64,000 nt of DNA from Aradus depressus (GCA_963662175.1 OY759222.1:9359222-9423221), one strand, 5' to 3'; positions 1 through 11,576 are shown, counted from the stretch's first letter. Program-made: numbers and translations. The notes: generated by a model not told the origin, from the letters alone.

Positions 1-878
1 AATGCGCTTTCAAGGATACCATTGACATTACGACTTGCATACTTTTACACGATGTGTAGAAGACCAATATGGGTTGCCCAGAGTATTTATCTCATTTTGG
101 ACACAAATCGACCTATCTACTTTTTCCCAAATGGTACAGATATATTATGTGAAAACCGACACTACCACTAATAAACTTATGTTAAGTTTTCCAGTTGGGT
201 CCCACGATTCTCGTCAAAACATAGCTTTCGAACTGATTTTCTTCTCCAGGCTCTATGTCAGGAACCTGGCTTCGCATAGCTGGAGAAGTAAATACCTCGA
301 AAGTTTACCAATGTAATTAGTTACCAGACCGGACAAGTACAGCGCTGTTAGCACCACTCTCTCTTCCCCCACCAATCTACTCTGAATCTGTGGCCTCTAA
401 CCTTGTTTGAATTAATATTATATGCTTATAGAAACTGGCAGAGACATTTAAGAATCCACTTCTAAATAGATTGATCCTTAACAAATGTGTTGACCACATC
501 AGATGTTTTTAAATTATTTTTACATGTTAACTTCTTGCCAAATTTGGAGCTTGAAGCTCAGAGGTTTGTGCTCAATACAATTTTTATTACATTCACCAAG
601 CACTTTAAGTAAAACGTGATTATATTAACTATATCAGATAGAGTTGGTAGTTAAATTAAACGGAACGGCGCCATGTATAATGAAAATGTATTGATGAAAT
701 TTGCATAACTCGTTGATAAATTATTGATGACTGTTCGGCCGATTGAATATAGAAATACTCTCATATAAAACTTGTTCCCTCAGTGTATTTCTTAAATCTG
801 AGAATGTTATTCTGTTGGACTCAGATATGATCGCTGAGTGAAACTAAGAAGAGAATTTTTCATTTCTAGAGGCAATCA
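1..878. other. unassigned AT-rich sequence
   Basis: I see no recognisable gene or repeat here. An open frame of 93 codons at 35-316 (+) starts with Met but has no motif I know and no splice context, so I treat it as chance or as unrecognised mobile-element debris. Confidence 0.5.
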
Positions 879-1684
879 TTGGCGTAGCTAGCATTATTAT
901 GTTGGGGGGCCTGGAAGGGACAGGGGGGGGGGGGGGGGGGGCAGCCGGTCAACACGACCGAGATAATAAAACAATAGTTTACATTTCACAATCATATTTT
1001 TAGTTTAAGTTTAATTAAACTTAATAACAGATACCATACACAAAATATTAGTATGGTATAACAAAATAATCAACACAAATTTAAATCAATAATTAAATTT
1101 TCCATCAGTCGAGTCATCCAGTCTTATACAATAAGAGGCAGAAGTAAGTATCCACAATTAAATAAGCCTTAATTTTTTTTTTTTTTCAGCAAATCGTTCC
1201 AACACTTTTTCAGCTGAAATTTATTTTTTGCTATTTCATTCTCGTTCAGCTGATAACACTAAATGTACTCTAAAAAAAAATATTTTCGCTTTTTACGGCT
1301 TTCATTGAATACATTGTCTTTATTTTATGTAAACATTGCACCGCCCTGCGGAGTTTTTGGGAGAGATTTTTAAATTTTCATGCGTTTTGTTGTGACAGGC
1401 ACGACGATGCGTTCGGTAAACTCTAATACTTCGCTGATGGGCAGCATTCGTTGGAGTCCAAACTTAAAGAAAGCGTAATTTGCATCCGAATAACGTTTGA
1501 CTGGGAACTGACGCTTTCTATATCCTTCTAATGTCTTGAATGTGATGTTTGTCTGTGGTGGATTTGTCGTTATATATTATAATTAGGTACATTAGATCGC
1601 ACTTTTCTGGGGGGGAGGGGGGGCATCGGGCATTTGGGGGGGGGGGGGGGGGCGTGACCACCCCTGCCGCTCTAGCTACGCCAA
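879..1684. mobile_element. DNA transposon remnant with 13-bp terminal inverted repeats
   Basis: TTGGCGTAGCTAG at 879-891 is matched perfectly by its reverse complement at 1672-1684. A 19-base G run follows the left end (923-941), and G-rich tracts precede the right end (about 1609-1652). Similar G-rich ends beside a GGCGTAGC terminus occur in invertebrate DNA transposons, from memory possibly hAT. I could not find a clear 8-bp target duplication, so the superfamily is open. A minus-strand open frame lies inside. Confidence 0.5.
1370..1576 (-). pseudogene. possible coding remnant inside the 879-1684 element
   Basis: The minus strand is open for about 68 codons with no Met start and ends at a TAA at 1370. 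The peptide has normal composition (segments such as YRKRQFPVKRYSDANY and LEFTERIVVPVTTKR) rather than the low-complexity look of chance AT-rich frames. I do not recognise it. Its place between inverted repeats suggests the end of a transposase or accessory gene, but that is inference. Confidence 0.3.
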
Positions 1685-1804
1685 CGGAGTCAAGTGCAGG
1701 TAATAGGCTTTATACTATCTTAGCTGCCAGGAAATTGGGCGGATGTGATTCTCAAACCTCTGTCTGGGCGTGTGTGTAGGTAGTGCTGCAAGTGCAGAGT
1801 TGCC

Positions 1805-2026
1805 TTGCTGTGTCTGGTTCCTCAACCTTTCGACATCGAAACCGTCTTGATGCAAGGTGACAGTCTCTTCCCACTGCGACAAGATGGTTCGAGAGTGTTA
1901 ATTGACAGCGTGACACACAAGGTGTTGGCAATTGCAGACGACGTGACTGACTTAGCTCCTGGTTTGTGGATTCTGCAGACAGCGTACGGCTTGAGAACAA
2001 CGAAACAAAGACAACCTTGTTGTTAG
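1805..2026 (+). other. unrecognised open frame, possibly exon-derived
   Basis: The frame gives 73 aa and includes a balanced stretch (RVLIDSVTHKVLAIADDV). The stretch has higher GC than its surroundings. I recognise no domain. It could be an exon, a transposon piece or chance. The minus frame at 1752-2000 is its shadow or the reverse. Confidence 0.2.
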
Positions 2027-2179
2027 CAAGACGTATACTATCCTAGCCGTCACGAGACCCGCAAACCTTTGGAACCCTATTCCATACATCGTATTCTTTT
2101 TTCTTCATTTTATTATAACTATTTAATACAATATAATATTAAATCATGATCTGAGGAAGAGAAAAGAAGACACTTGAGT

Positions 2180-2680
2180 AACGTGATGAGGCTACTGGTC
2201 CTCTTCAGGCAGGAGGTCACGTGCCCAATGACAAATCAGTCTGGCAAGGGCCGTACTCACATTGCTTCCACTAGTGTTTTAGGGTGGAATATGAATCAAA
2301 TTTGTGTATAGTTGTCGAGTGACTTCGTATAAGAATTGAATGTCGAGATCGCGGAGTAATTGTTTGTTCGGAACGTAGTATGGGTATTGTGTGAGAGTTC
2401 GAAGGATGGATGACTTGAATTCTTTTGATGTGGGAGGAGAACTGAACGCCATATTTCCAGATATACATGATAACGGTATTGTAGACACTCAGATTGTGGT
2501 TGAAGCGAACTTGAAATCACTTGATTAGTAAGTAGTCTTTTGAGCAGTCCAAATCGTCGTTTCATTTTCTGTCGAGTTTGCGTATCATGTTTAGTCATCT
2601 GTCAAGGTAGAATCCTAAGTATCATACGTCTTTGTCGTGTTTAAGAGAGACGTTATTCAGCCATACAGTCACCACGTCTC
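2180..2680 (-). pseudogene. Jockey-type LINE reverse transcriptase, C-terminal fragment
   Basis: Read on the minus strand in shifting frames, this region gives a broken version of the thumb and C-terminal part of a Jockey-clade reverse transcriptase: a YLGFYLDR-like motif near 2640, then TRQKMKRRFGLLKRLL, then YPYYVPNKQLLRDL, which matches the usual APxYVSNxTLHxDL block. At least two frameshifts and several stops are present, so it is dead. The order of motifs matches the better copy at 32389-33085 on the plus strand. Confidence 0.65.
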
Positions 2681-2738
2681 GTGAATGCATCATTAAGCAA
2701 TTTGATCTAATTTATTTTTAACATTGTATTCTAAGACT

Positions 2739-3031
2739 TAATATCGGTTGTTTGCTTGGTTATTGTGACTCATGCTCGGGCTTTAACTACGCCTACTACC
2801 AGAACACTCATCCTCACTCTGGAGAACACACTACACTGGAAGTCCTAAATTTTCCCTACTTAGGTTTATTCAACTAGTTTAAAGTCCCCCTTTTCACGAG
2901 TACCTGACAACGTACCATCGCTTAATGTCCCATCCGAAGGACGGCGTGCTCTAGGTTTTTTCACCCCCCAGAACAAAACCTAAGGACCTCGGCCGCATTT
3001 GAGCTACTGGTGCCCCCTCCTAATATCGGTT
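2739..3031 (-). mobile_element. SINE-A-like insertion, internally deleted, with 11-bp target duplication
   Basis: The body on the minus strand shares the core of SINE-A (see 57885-58234), including the ACGGCGTGCT and CATCCGAAGGA blocks. The tRNA-like head is mostly lost. TAATATCGGTT at 2739-2749 recurs at 3021-3031, giving a perfect 11-bp duplication. It landed in a LINE tail that resumes after 3021. Confidence 0.7.
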
Positions 3032-4002
3032 TTTATATACATTCTTACGTCGTGTCTAATTATCATTTTATGGTTTAACGGAAATAAAATGTATTTATTT
3101 ATTTACATAATGTGGTAATAATATTTAATATTATGATTATTGTATAATAACCGTTAAACCATAAATATCCTTGAAAGGAGTCTGGGTTTCATATTACAAA
3201 TCTTCAGCTCATATTACGTACAATTTATAAGTTGTGCTCAGTTTTATTTGATCAGAAAGATATAAAGTTGCGCAAAGTTTCATAAAAATATACCAAAGTT
3301 GACCTGTGGCTATAAAGGTTTTGGAAATGAACGGACGGTGGGGAGATCTCTGATTTTATCTGACACCACTAGGACGAGTTTCGTTATTCATTGGACCATA
3401 TGATGGGTATCTTAATGTTTGATTTTTCGAATTTTGACACTTTATATTCTACTGTAAACTTGTTTTTGAATATTCCTATATATTTTTTTTTATTATATTT
3501 TTTTTTTTATCGATTTCAATTTTATGCTTCGAGCTATTAATAGCTTTTCAAACGCGAATAGCTGAAGAATATTTCAATTTTTGACACGTTACTCGTGTAC
3601 GATTGTTCTAACAGCAAATATTACGTTATATATACGTTAAGTGCATAATCGGGTACAAAAATTATAGTTCTGTTCAGGAAAAACGTTGTACAAGTGAAAT
3701 CCTAGCCAGTGCTGAGATCTAGTGGCAAATCACTTATACCATTTTGGTGACATGAACGAGTAACTTAAACAGATATGTTATTGTTTGCTAACAGCAACTT
3801 TCCCCATAAAAGCAGGAGACAAAATATTTCCGGTTTCGATAAATTATATATTTTTTAAATCAGTTAAGAACTTAATGCACAGTTTCTTCAAAGTTTTAAA
3901 AATGTCACTTAGACCACTTTGATTCTAACCCCGTCAATTATGAACGTGCTAGTTAAATTTTTCAATTTGGGACCCATACAAAAATATATTTTCTGTGAAG
4001 GT
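3032..4002. other. LINE 3' tail, then degraded family S sequence
   Basis: About 3032-3120 ends in TTTAACGGAAATAAAA plus an ATTT-type microsatellite, a LINE 3' end that also occurs at 12530-12625. From about 3480 to 3920 the text is a decayed relative of family S (see 47740-48360). No gene is visible. Confidence 0.4.
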
Positions 4003-4075
4003 TGCTTGCTAGTCTATTGAGCTCAAGATCGCGGGTTCGTAATCCGGCCGAGACCCTTAGAATTTTTTATCTGGG
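4003..4075 (+). mobile_element. SINE head fragment
   Basis: A 70-bp piece matches the tRNA-like head of SINE-A/B: GAGCTCAAGATCGCGGGTTC is followed by a GACCCTTAG block and ATCTGGGA. The rest of the element is missing. Confidence 0.6.
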
Positions 4076-4139
4076 ATCCTTCCACAGATATTGCTGAAAT
4101 TTTACAGGTTAGGTTCTCATTAAGTTTTAATATCAAAAA

Positions 4140-4512
4140 TGAAATGTATCCCGCTACAGAAAATTCCAATCTACCCTTTCCTTTCACTCTAATCCTTTAG
4201 TCCGCAGACTTGCCACAAGAACCCTTCCTAATGTTCATGTTCGGAGACTGAGGCGGCAATGGCCTCGAGACCTACTAGTGGATTGAAGACTCATCATCTA
4301 CAACTTTTATGTTTTATGTTTCTTTTTCATCTATTTTTTTTTTTTGCATATATATTTCAATTTCTCTTTCTCATCCGTAATAACAAGATAATGGAGTGTC
4401 ATTATTGAATGATTGCTCTTTCAACATCCAAGACATTTATTTATTATGTATCACATTTGCTTATTATATATTGTATATATAGTTGTAAATACTAAAAAAA
4501 AAAAAAATTAAT
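4140..4512 (+). pseudogene. Jockey-type LINE 3' end
   Basis: At about 4196-4285 one frame reads LVRRLATRTLPNVHVRRL then RRQWPRDLL, the same C-terminus as the Jockey copy at 32389. It is followed by an AT-rich 3' untranslated stretch and an A run at about 4494-4507. It is a short 5'-truncated insertion. Confidence 0.55.
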
Positions 4513-5140
4513 AAATAAAAATGAAATTTACTGTTTTTATTGGTATTTATTTGTTTATATTAATTCATTATCCTCTATTTGTTTATTATTATTATATTAT
4601 TATTGTTATTAGATACTAATTACATGTTAGTATATTTAATTATCTTTAGGTACTTTCATATATATTTATGACAGATCCAATTATCATGTTATGATTCAAT
4701 GGAAAAAAATATTATTAATAGTTCTTGTTATTTATTTAAAATCTGAGGATTTATGTGTCATCTCAGATTTTCTAACCGGATATCTGATGACATTCTAGTC
4801 TAATGCTAATGCCTGTATTCGGATTAGAGGTTGGTATCCGGAACTTCTTTTTTATGAAAAAAAATGGTGCCAGAACTGTGAAGATGACTGGAAAGTGACT
4901 GAAAGATGATTGGAATTTTTCTCATATGACAAGATTATACTGCTATTGATTTGATATTTTTAACTATAAAAATAGTTTCTCATGACACTCAAGACAATTT
5001 TTTTTGTCTTCCTCTTCCGTTAGCTGGTGGTTTGTATGAATGGTCAACTTTTGGAGAAAAAATTGTCGGTCAATCACCGAACTACCTCTGCCCGAATTTA
5101 TCACAAGTCTTTTTTTTTTAAATGTCCACAACGCAGTATA
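4513..5140. other. unassigned AT-rich sequence
   Basis: Mostly AT-rich simple sequence, with a TTATTATTA-type microsatellite near 4580-4615. I see no gene or clear element. Confidence 0.4.
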
Positions 5141-5400
5141 GGGGAAGTTATAGGTCAGAAATTCGATGCGGAGTTTTCAACAAATTTTATGTTTTCCGTT
5201 CTCCAGATTCCAAGTATGAAAAAAAAAGTCTATCTGTCTGTATGTCGGCGAACACGATAACTTTCGATAGAATGAATGTATCGGCTCAAAATTTCATAAC
5301 TGAATTCAAAACCCCTTAAAGACGTCACTTATTTATTTTCAGCGAAATCGGCAGAAGGAAAGGAGGGCTCAACTTTATGAAGGTATCGACATGAAAATAT
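5141..5400 (-). repeat. family R repeat, partial copy
   Basis: This is a partial reverse copy of the family described at 13490-14075. The markers are GGTCAGAAATTCGATGCGGA, a tract of A next to TCTGTCTGTATG, and GAATGAATGTATCG. Confidence 0.6.
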
Positions 5401-5439
5401 GAAGATGGCCGATGTGAGAAGTGATTATTTCACAGGTTG

Positions 5440-5530
5440 TAAAATAAAATATAGTCTGACCTCTCACGGATTTTATTAATTTTTGTTAGCCAGCTTTCGA
5501 GGTTGCCTTCATCATCAGGCTATCTACAAA
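5440..5530 (-). mobile_element. Penelope-like terminal fragment with hammerhead-like core
   Basis: On the minus strand the core CTGATGA (5512-5518), a T, a short hairpin (GA/TC plus GG/CC with one bulged A) and GAAA (5495-5498) follow each other. Next comes a near-palindromic AGC-TG-GCT ending in UA. The downstream text (CTAACAAAAATTAATAAAAT) recurs at 31770-31830. Assignment to Penelope-like elements rests on this known association, not on a reverse transcriptase, which is absent. Confidence 0.45.
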
Positions 5531-5624
5531 AAAAAAAAATCATTTAGCATCGAAAAAAACAGGCATAAACGTATGTTAGTATATTCTGGTAATAATGAAA
5601 TAGTAAATACATATAAATAAATTA

Positions 5625-5792
5625 GAGGGCGCCGGTAGCTCAGTGGTATGCGTGCTTGTCTTTTGAGCTCAAGATTGTGGGTTCGAAACCCGACCGAGGC
5701 CCTTAGTTTATTTTATCTGGGAAGTAAAATAAACTTAAGCACGCCGTCCTTCGGATGTGACGTTAAGCGATGGTCCCGAGCCTGTACGATGT
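5625..5792 (+). mobile_element. SINE-A, 3'-truncated
   Basis: A complete tRNA-like head (A box TAGCTCAGTGG, B box GGTTCGAAACC) and the first half of the core end abruptly at the CCTGTACGATG block. The copy is otherwise close to the consensus. Confidence 0.85.
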
Positions 5793-6396
5793 ATAGTAAC
5801 ATGGATATGGTAACATGGATATGCATTTATTTAACGGACCATCAATAACGATTTTACGATATTGTGTATTCTTCTTTATTATATCTTTTTCTTCTCTCCA
5901 GAGGGCCGAGCCTGCAATTTATTGGAAAATTTAAGCTTTTTAACATCAATACAAAGAGACAGTTAAATTTTTTCCGCTTCGCCGAAACTCCTTTATTCTT
6001 GTCAAAAAAGCATCAATATGCGTGAAATCCGGTTGCAGACTTAACTGCTTCTGATGTCTACCATCTGCTCATCTCGTCCATAACAGCTGTCTTTTTTTTG
6101 TCACACTTTTGAGGATTTTGTTAGTCAAATACCAAAATGAAAGTCTGTGAATCTCCGGCTATGTACTTCCCCAGAACGAATTAATCAATTACGTTTTCGC
6201 TCTCCCTCCAAAGCTAATCGAGTATTTGACACTATGTTAGGCTTCTGAATACTCAAACTAGGTGTGCAATACATTGTGCTGTTTGCAAAAACTGAGCTGA
6301 GTCAGGCATATCTGTATAAAAAAATTCAGTTAATGTTTTAATAGTTATCAGTAACTTCTCACCTTGTATGTTCTTTATGAATATATTAATACTTTA
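5793..6396. other. unassigned sequence with a family R piece
   Basis: About 6140-6290 is the start of a family R copy in plus orientation (ACTTCCCCAGAACGAATTAA, then CGCTCTCCCTCCAAA). The remainder shows nothing I can name. Confidence 0.4.
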
Positions 6397-6745
6397 GAGG
6401 GCGCCGGTAGCTCAGTGGTATGCGTGCTTGACTTCTGAGCTCAAGAACGTGGGTTCGTAACCCGACCGAGGCCCTTAGTTTATTTTATCTGGGAGGTAAA
6501 ATAAACTTAAGCACGCCGTCGTTCGGATGGGACGTTAAGCGATGGTCCCGAGCCTGTACGATGTCAGGTACTCGTTAAAGACTCCTACCCTAGGTGAATA
6601 AAAATTTTGGGTAGGCAAAATTTAGGACTCCCATAGTAGAGTCGGGCTCATGTACACCAGAGTGACGAAAGAGCACTGGTAGTAGGCGATATGACCTCGT
6701 AGTTAAAGGCCGGGCATGAGTCATAAAACCTAACCTAACCTAACC
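6397..6745 (+). mobile_element. SINE-A, full length
   Basis: A full copy of about 349 bp from GAGGGCGCCGG to a tail of three CCTAA units. The head is intact except that the B-box arm reads TTCGTAACCC. Confidence 0.9.
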
Positions 6746-6879
6746 AAATCTAAATTACATAATGTACATGTTCTTATTCAATATACTTTATTAAAATATT
6801 TTGTGTACTGTATTTTTCGAACCCTTCAGCCTCTATTTTGCAATACAGTAGACTGCCGAGCGTCATGTATCTCTAGTCG

Positions 6880-7112
6880 ATACATATACGTATGTATACA
6901 GTTATTGAAAGCACATTTGAAAATCCGGACAATTCAGTTATTCGGATGGGTACCGGTCCCGATCGATCCGGATTAACGTCGCTCCACTGTACATACATAT
7001 TTAATTTTTTATTTTTGGAACGTCGGAGGTCGCAAAACATGAAAATCCATTGAAAGCTCCGCATCGAGTTTTTGACCGATTACATAACTTTCCCTATACT
7101 TCTGGGGAAGTA
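6880..7112 (+). repeat. family R repeat, 3' part
   Basis: It ends with the family's terminal block TTGACCGATTACATAACTTT followed by GGGGAAGTAAAA. Upstream is a poor match. Confidence 0.5.
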
Positions 7113-7204
7113 AAACTTATGTTGTCGATCGTGTGTGTGTCTGTCTGTGGGCAAACTATAGCACATACAGAAAAACCTGTGGCCTCTTCAAATTCGAGAT
7201 GTAT

Positions 7205-7375
7205 TTGTGGCGTGCTTGCCTTCTGAGTTCAAGATCACGAGTTCGAAGCCCGGACGTTTTTTATGTAGGAGGTAAAAATACATTAAGCACGCCGTCTTTT
7301 ATATGAAACGTTAAGCAAAGGTCAAGAGTCTGAACGATGTCAGGTAATCGTTAAAGACCCCCTACCCTAGGCTAG
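7205..7375 (+). mobile_element. SINE relic
   Basis: A strongly diverged copy starts inside the head at GCGTGCTTGCC, keeps a B-box-like GTTCGAAGCCC, and ends at the CCTACCCTAGG block. Confidence 0.6.
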
Positions 7376-7830
7376 GCAATCGCTTGTCTATAAATTACGT
7401 AACACGTTGAAAGAGGTTTTAAATTTTGTTAGATGAGAGTGGGGTCTTGTAAAATGATACGAACAAAAATTAGGAACAATGATTGCCATTTGGTATCTAT
7501 TACAAGACAGGTAGCGTTAATGGTGACCGAGACAACCTGTTACCTCATCCATTCTACACTTTCACACCTATTAAAGATAATTTCATGCTTTAAAATTAAT
7601 TCAGTTTCATTACCTTTATTAACGTATTATCTTTATTAATGACAGTCAAATAATCACTTAACAACTTTGTGGAACAATGAAAATCAACTTTATTTGCATG
7701 TGACAACAGTAAGGCGGCCATCAAGTAAAGATTATGGCTGTATGAGAATGGAATACAGTTAAATGAAGCTACAAAATATGTCAAAGTCATCTGGTGAATC
7801 ATCGGTAATGTACGTCCCCAGAACGAATTA
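7376..7830. other. unassigned; weak similarity to the 9248-9519 MITE
   Basis: AAATTACGTAAC and GTGGGGTCTTGTAAAA near 7393-7455 recall the MITE at 9248-9519, but no paired end is visible. The end of the stretch (about 7805-7830) is a family R start. Two overlapping 68-codon frames here are not convincing genes. Confidence 0.3.
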
Positions 7831-8106
7831 ATTAACTGTTAGGTTAGGTTTTATGACTCATGCCCGGGCTTTAACAACGAGGTCATATCGCCTACAACCA
7901 GAGCGCTCTTTCGTCACTCTGGTGGACATGAGCCCGACTCTACTGTGGGAGTCCTAAATTTTGCCTACCCTAAATTTTTATTCATCTAGGGTAGGGGTCT
8001 TTAACGAGTACCTGACATCGTACAGGCTCGGGACCATCGCTTAACGTCCCATCCGAAGGACGGCGTGCTTAAGTTTATTTGACCTCCCAGATAAAATTAA
8101 CTGTTA
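7831..8106 (-). mobile_element. SINE-A, 5'-truncated, with 11-bp target duplication
   Basis: On the minus strand the copy lacks the tRNA-like head and runs from the ATAAAATAAAC region to a CCTAACCTAA tail. ATTAACTGTTA at 7831-7841 and 8096-8106 is a perfect duplication overlapping the tail. Truncation at the 5' end with an intact tail fits reverse transcription from the 3' end. Confidence 0.85.
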
Positions 8107-8135
8107 TGATAAAATAATAAATCCATCGACCAATA

Positions 8136-8463
8136 GAGGGCGCCGGTAGCTCAGTGGTATAGATGCTTGCCTTCTGAGCTCAAGAACGTGGGTTCGAATC
8201 CCGACCGAGGCCCTTAGCTTATTTTATCTGTGAAGTAAAATAAACTTAAGCACGCCGTCCTTCGGATAGGATGTTAAGCGATGGTTCCTGTACTATGTCA
8301 GGTACTCGTTAAAGACGCCTGCCCTAGGTGAATAAAAATTTAGAGTAAGCAAAATTTAGGACTCCCCCAGTATAGTCGGGCTCATGTCCACCAGAGTGAC
8401 GAAAGAGCTCTCTGGTAGTAGGCGATATGACCTCGTAGTTAAAGCCCGGGCGTGAGTCATAAG
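8136..8463 (+). mobile_element. SINE-A, nearly full length
   Basis: It runs from GAGGGCGCCGG to GAGTCATAAG and has no CCTAA tail. A small deletion lies in the GGTTCCTGTACTATG part of the core. Confidence 0.85.
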
Positions 8464-8979
8464 AATTATGTTTATAAATTGACCAAACCATTTTTCAAAA
8501 ACAAATGTCTTCATCTACTGTCTGTCCCATTTAGAGATGAGAAAAGAATTTTAAAATTTCAGAAACGGATAAAACCTTTACAACTGAACCAAGAAAGGTA
8601 ACGTATTCAAAAACTATTTGTCTGTTATGAGCCAATTTTCTTGCCGACTTCCGCAGTTTCTTCTGGACTTGTCATTATTATAACGTATGTATATTATTTC
8701 TCGCTACTTTTGGTATTATTGCGCTCCAAAAGGGTAAACTTTAGGGACCACTTATTTAAGTCCCCTATTGAAGTCGGACGTACCAAAGTACCCTTTTCCT
8801 TATTGTACTTATTATTTTTGATTATCTTAAATAGACAAAAAGAAAATGGTCGGTCACAAGAGACCATTTTGTATCAAAGTTAAATTTTAAGGTTGTATAA
8901 TTAGAGATAATAAACTTCAGAATAAGGAGAGAGGATCGAAATCTGTGGCATGTGCATCCTTATGGCCATTGTGATGCGT
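8464..8979. other. unassigned
   Basis: Parts near 8500-8640 resemble degraded dispersed repeat. The open frame at 8641-8883 (80 aa) is hydrophobic and has no recognisable motif, so I do not call it a gene. Confidence 0.3.
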
Positions 8980-10000
8980 TCTGCAGGTTCAAAAAAGTTT
9001 TCGCTCTCCCTCCAAATCCAATCAAGAGTTTGGATTAAAAATCAATAGTTTCTGAATCCTCGTGCAAAATTTTGTGTAGATACATTCATAACATCGGCAA
9101 ATACGATATATGGGTTTTTGAATCGATCTCTTCTTCTGACCACAACCCCGTCCTTTTGGGTGATTTAACTAAAAATCGATGTATTGTCTTTATGGGGATT
9201 TGAATTTAATTACAAAATTTCATGTCAATAAATTACATCGGCAGTTAGGGGGCGTTCAAGTATTACGTAACTCAATTTGGGGGGAGGGGGGGTCTTGTAA
9301 AACGTTGCGATGCGTTACAGGGGCGGGAGGGGGGAAACTAGGGAATTAAAATCTCCCAAGTTGGCAACCCTCTCCGTTTATGTTTTACGGGGAATCCCTC
9401 GACTGTATGGGGGAGGGGGGTACAGAAAAACGTAACGGCGCGTTACATTGGGGGGAGGGGGGGGGGGGGGAGGGTCAAGAATCTTCAAAAATTGTGTAAC
9501 GTAATATTTGAACGCCCTCTTATTGGGATTTTTGAGTTGAGCGCCTTTGGTTTCAGGAATTCAAGCTTTTCCCATTGTTTAATTTTCTGTAAACGATGCC
9601 TACGATTCCATTGAACAAAAGTAAACGTACAAGACTTCATTAGTTACCGCCATTTTTTGTTTTAATTTAAACATTTCTTCTACGATTTCTTGCCATCTGA
9701 CCACTGAAAAAAATTTTTTTAAATAATAATATTGAAGTTTCACACTTCTGAAATCAATACTTTATTCAGTGCATTTTTCAGAATCAAAAAATTAAATATC
9801 TAAATAAAAGGATTCTATGGGATCCCATCTTCTGTTCGGTCGATTACGCTGAAAAGTAATAGATGTCTTTATAGGGTTTCCAATTTACATATACAATTTT
9901 ATGTTAATTAATTACAATGACAGTATTTTTTCTGCGCATTTTGACATACAAAGCTCAAACTCGGGGTTACGAAATCCGACGGACGATATATATAGAGAGA
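8980..10000 (+). repeat. family R repeat(s), interrupted by a MITE
   Basis: Several family R segments follow each other: CGCTCTCCCTCCAAAT, ATTACATCGGCAGTTA and GATTACGCTGAAAA. The copy is split cleanly by the MITE at 9248-9519. Confidence 0.55.
9248..9519. mobile_element. MITE with TTA target duplication
   Basis: The termini GGGGGCGTTCAAGTATTACG and its near reverse complement (CGTAATATTTGAACGCCCTC) bound a 272-bp element. TTA at 9245-9247 is repeated at 9520-9522, and removing one copy restores the family R text GGCAGTTATTGGG. A 3-bp TTA duplication fits PIF/Harbinger-like transposition. The interior is rich in G runs. Confidence 0.75.
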
Positions 10001-10004
10001 GAGA

Positions 10005-10356
10005 GAGGGCGCCAGTAGCTCAGTGGTATGCGTGCTTGTCTTCTGAGCTCAAGAATGTGGGTTCGAAACCAGACCGAGGTCCTTAGATCATTTTATCTGG
10101 GAGGTAAAATAAACTTAATCACGCCGTCCTTCGGATGGGACGTTAAGCGATGGTCCCGAGCCTGTACGATGTCAGGTACTCGTTAAAGACCCCTACCCTG
10201 GATGAATAATAATTTAGGGTAGGCAAAATTTAAGACTACCACAGTAGTGTCGGGCTCATGTCCACCAGAGTGACGAAAGAGCTCTCTGGTAGTAGGCGAT
10301 ATGTCCTCGTAGTTAAAGCCCGGGCATGAGTCATAAAACCTAACCTAACCTAACCT
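10005..10356 (+). mobile_element. SINE-A, full length
   Basis: A full copy sits in a GA microsatellite and ends in CCTAACCTAACCTAACCTA. The A box reads CAGTAGCTCAGTGG and the B box GGTTCGAAACC. Confidence 0.9.
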
Positions 10357-10374
10357 ATAATTAAAAATGTCTTC

Positions 10375-10960
10375 TGATTTGTATTAAAAAAATTCGTCGA
10401 ATCACTGGCAATCTACTTCCCCAGAACGAAATAAATCAATAAAATTTTCGCTCCCCCTCCAAAACCACTCGATCGTTTCGCTAATATTCAATAGTGAATA
10501 ACATAGAGGCTCCTAAATCCTCATACTAAATGTTGTATCGATAAATTTATTACAATGGCAGTTATTAGCGTTTTTGAATTGAGCCCCTCCTCTGAAATAT
10601 GAAATTTCATGTCGATACATTCATTATATCGGCAGTTATTGTAGTTTTTGAACTTCTCCCCTTGCTTTGTCCAATTTGGCTGAAAAACTGTTGTCTTTAT
10701 GGATTTTTGGACACACATATAAAATTTCATGTCGATACATTCATTCTATCGGTAGTTATTAGCATTTTTGTGATTAGCGTTCCCCTAATTCCCTTTTCCC
10801 TTTGGTCGATATGGCTGAAAATCAATAGGTGATCATGTTCACAAATACGCACACAGACAGAAATGTTTTTTCATATTTGAAATCTGGAGGTTCGAAAACA
10901 TGTAGTCAGATATATAAAATCTGGTTACTCTACTAAAGAGAGAAGCCCTGAGAGATACCA
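10375..10960 (+). repeat. family R repeat, near full length
   Basis: It starts at the GTCGAATCAC-like end, carries repeated ATGTCGATACATTCATT and TCGGCAGTTAT blocks at intervals of about 110-140 bp, and ends near an ACACAGACAGAAATG block. Short open frames inside are artefacts of the repeat. Confidence 0.65.
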
Positions 10961-11576
10961 TGAGAAGTGTCTGTAAAATATTTAGAGGAAATTCTCTGCT
11001 AAAAAAAAAAAAAAAAAAAAAGCTTTTGCAAAAATAAAATTAGTGTGTTTAGTCGAGGCAGTGTGTGAATTATGGGAGCAATTTAGCAGAAGACGGACAC
11101 GCTTGGGGGCTGGTTTGACAAATAGAAGATGTTTGCCTGGGGGTCAGTGAAATATCTTGGGGTCTCTACTGGAGGGCTCTCTATGGAGAAAAAGAATTTA
11201 GCGCATTCATTCTGTCTACCTAGCCATGGTCACCGCTCACCGCCACATACCTCACAACTCATGCAGCTTGGAGCGTTGGGGCCATCCTTTAAAATTCTCC
11301 CGCGGCCAGTCCTGTAAATCGTTATATATTAAAAACACTAAGAATAAAATAACCTCAATAAAAATTCAAAACATTATTTGGTACAAAGCTTTCATTTTTT
11401 TTTTTTTGCAGAGTTCCTCCACACCTTAAGGGTCTGTCCAATCTATGTTATGTTTAATCATTATTCTTCATTACTCGTGTACTAATTTATTTTATTTCTC
11501 TGGGTTTATTCTTTTATGTTTTTATTTTTATTATTTCTATTTCTTATTATTATTTTATTGATTTATTTATTGTCAT
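10961..11576. other. unassigned, with a GC-richer patch
   Basis: A patch at about 11100-11320 is GC-richer and carries two overlapping open frames (62 and 67 aa). Neither matches a family I know, and good splice sites are not evident. An A run at 11001-11020 and AT-rich sequence after 11450 suggest mobile-element debris. Confidence 0.3.

Noticed and set aside
6728..6745. Telomeric DNA
   Set aside because: The CCTAA runs are only one to three units long and always sit at SINE 3' ends, so they are tails rather than telomere or interstitial telomere arrays.
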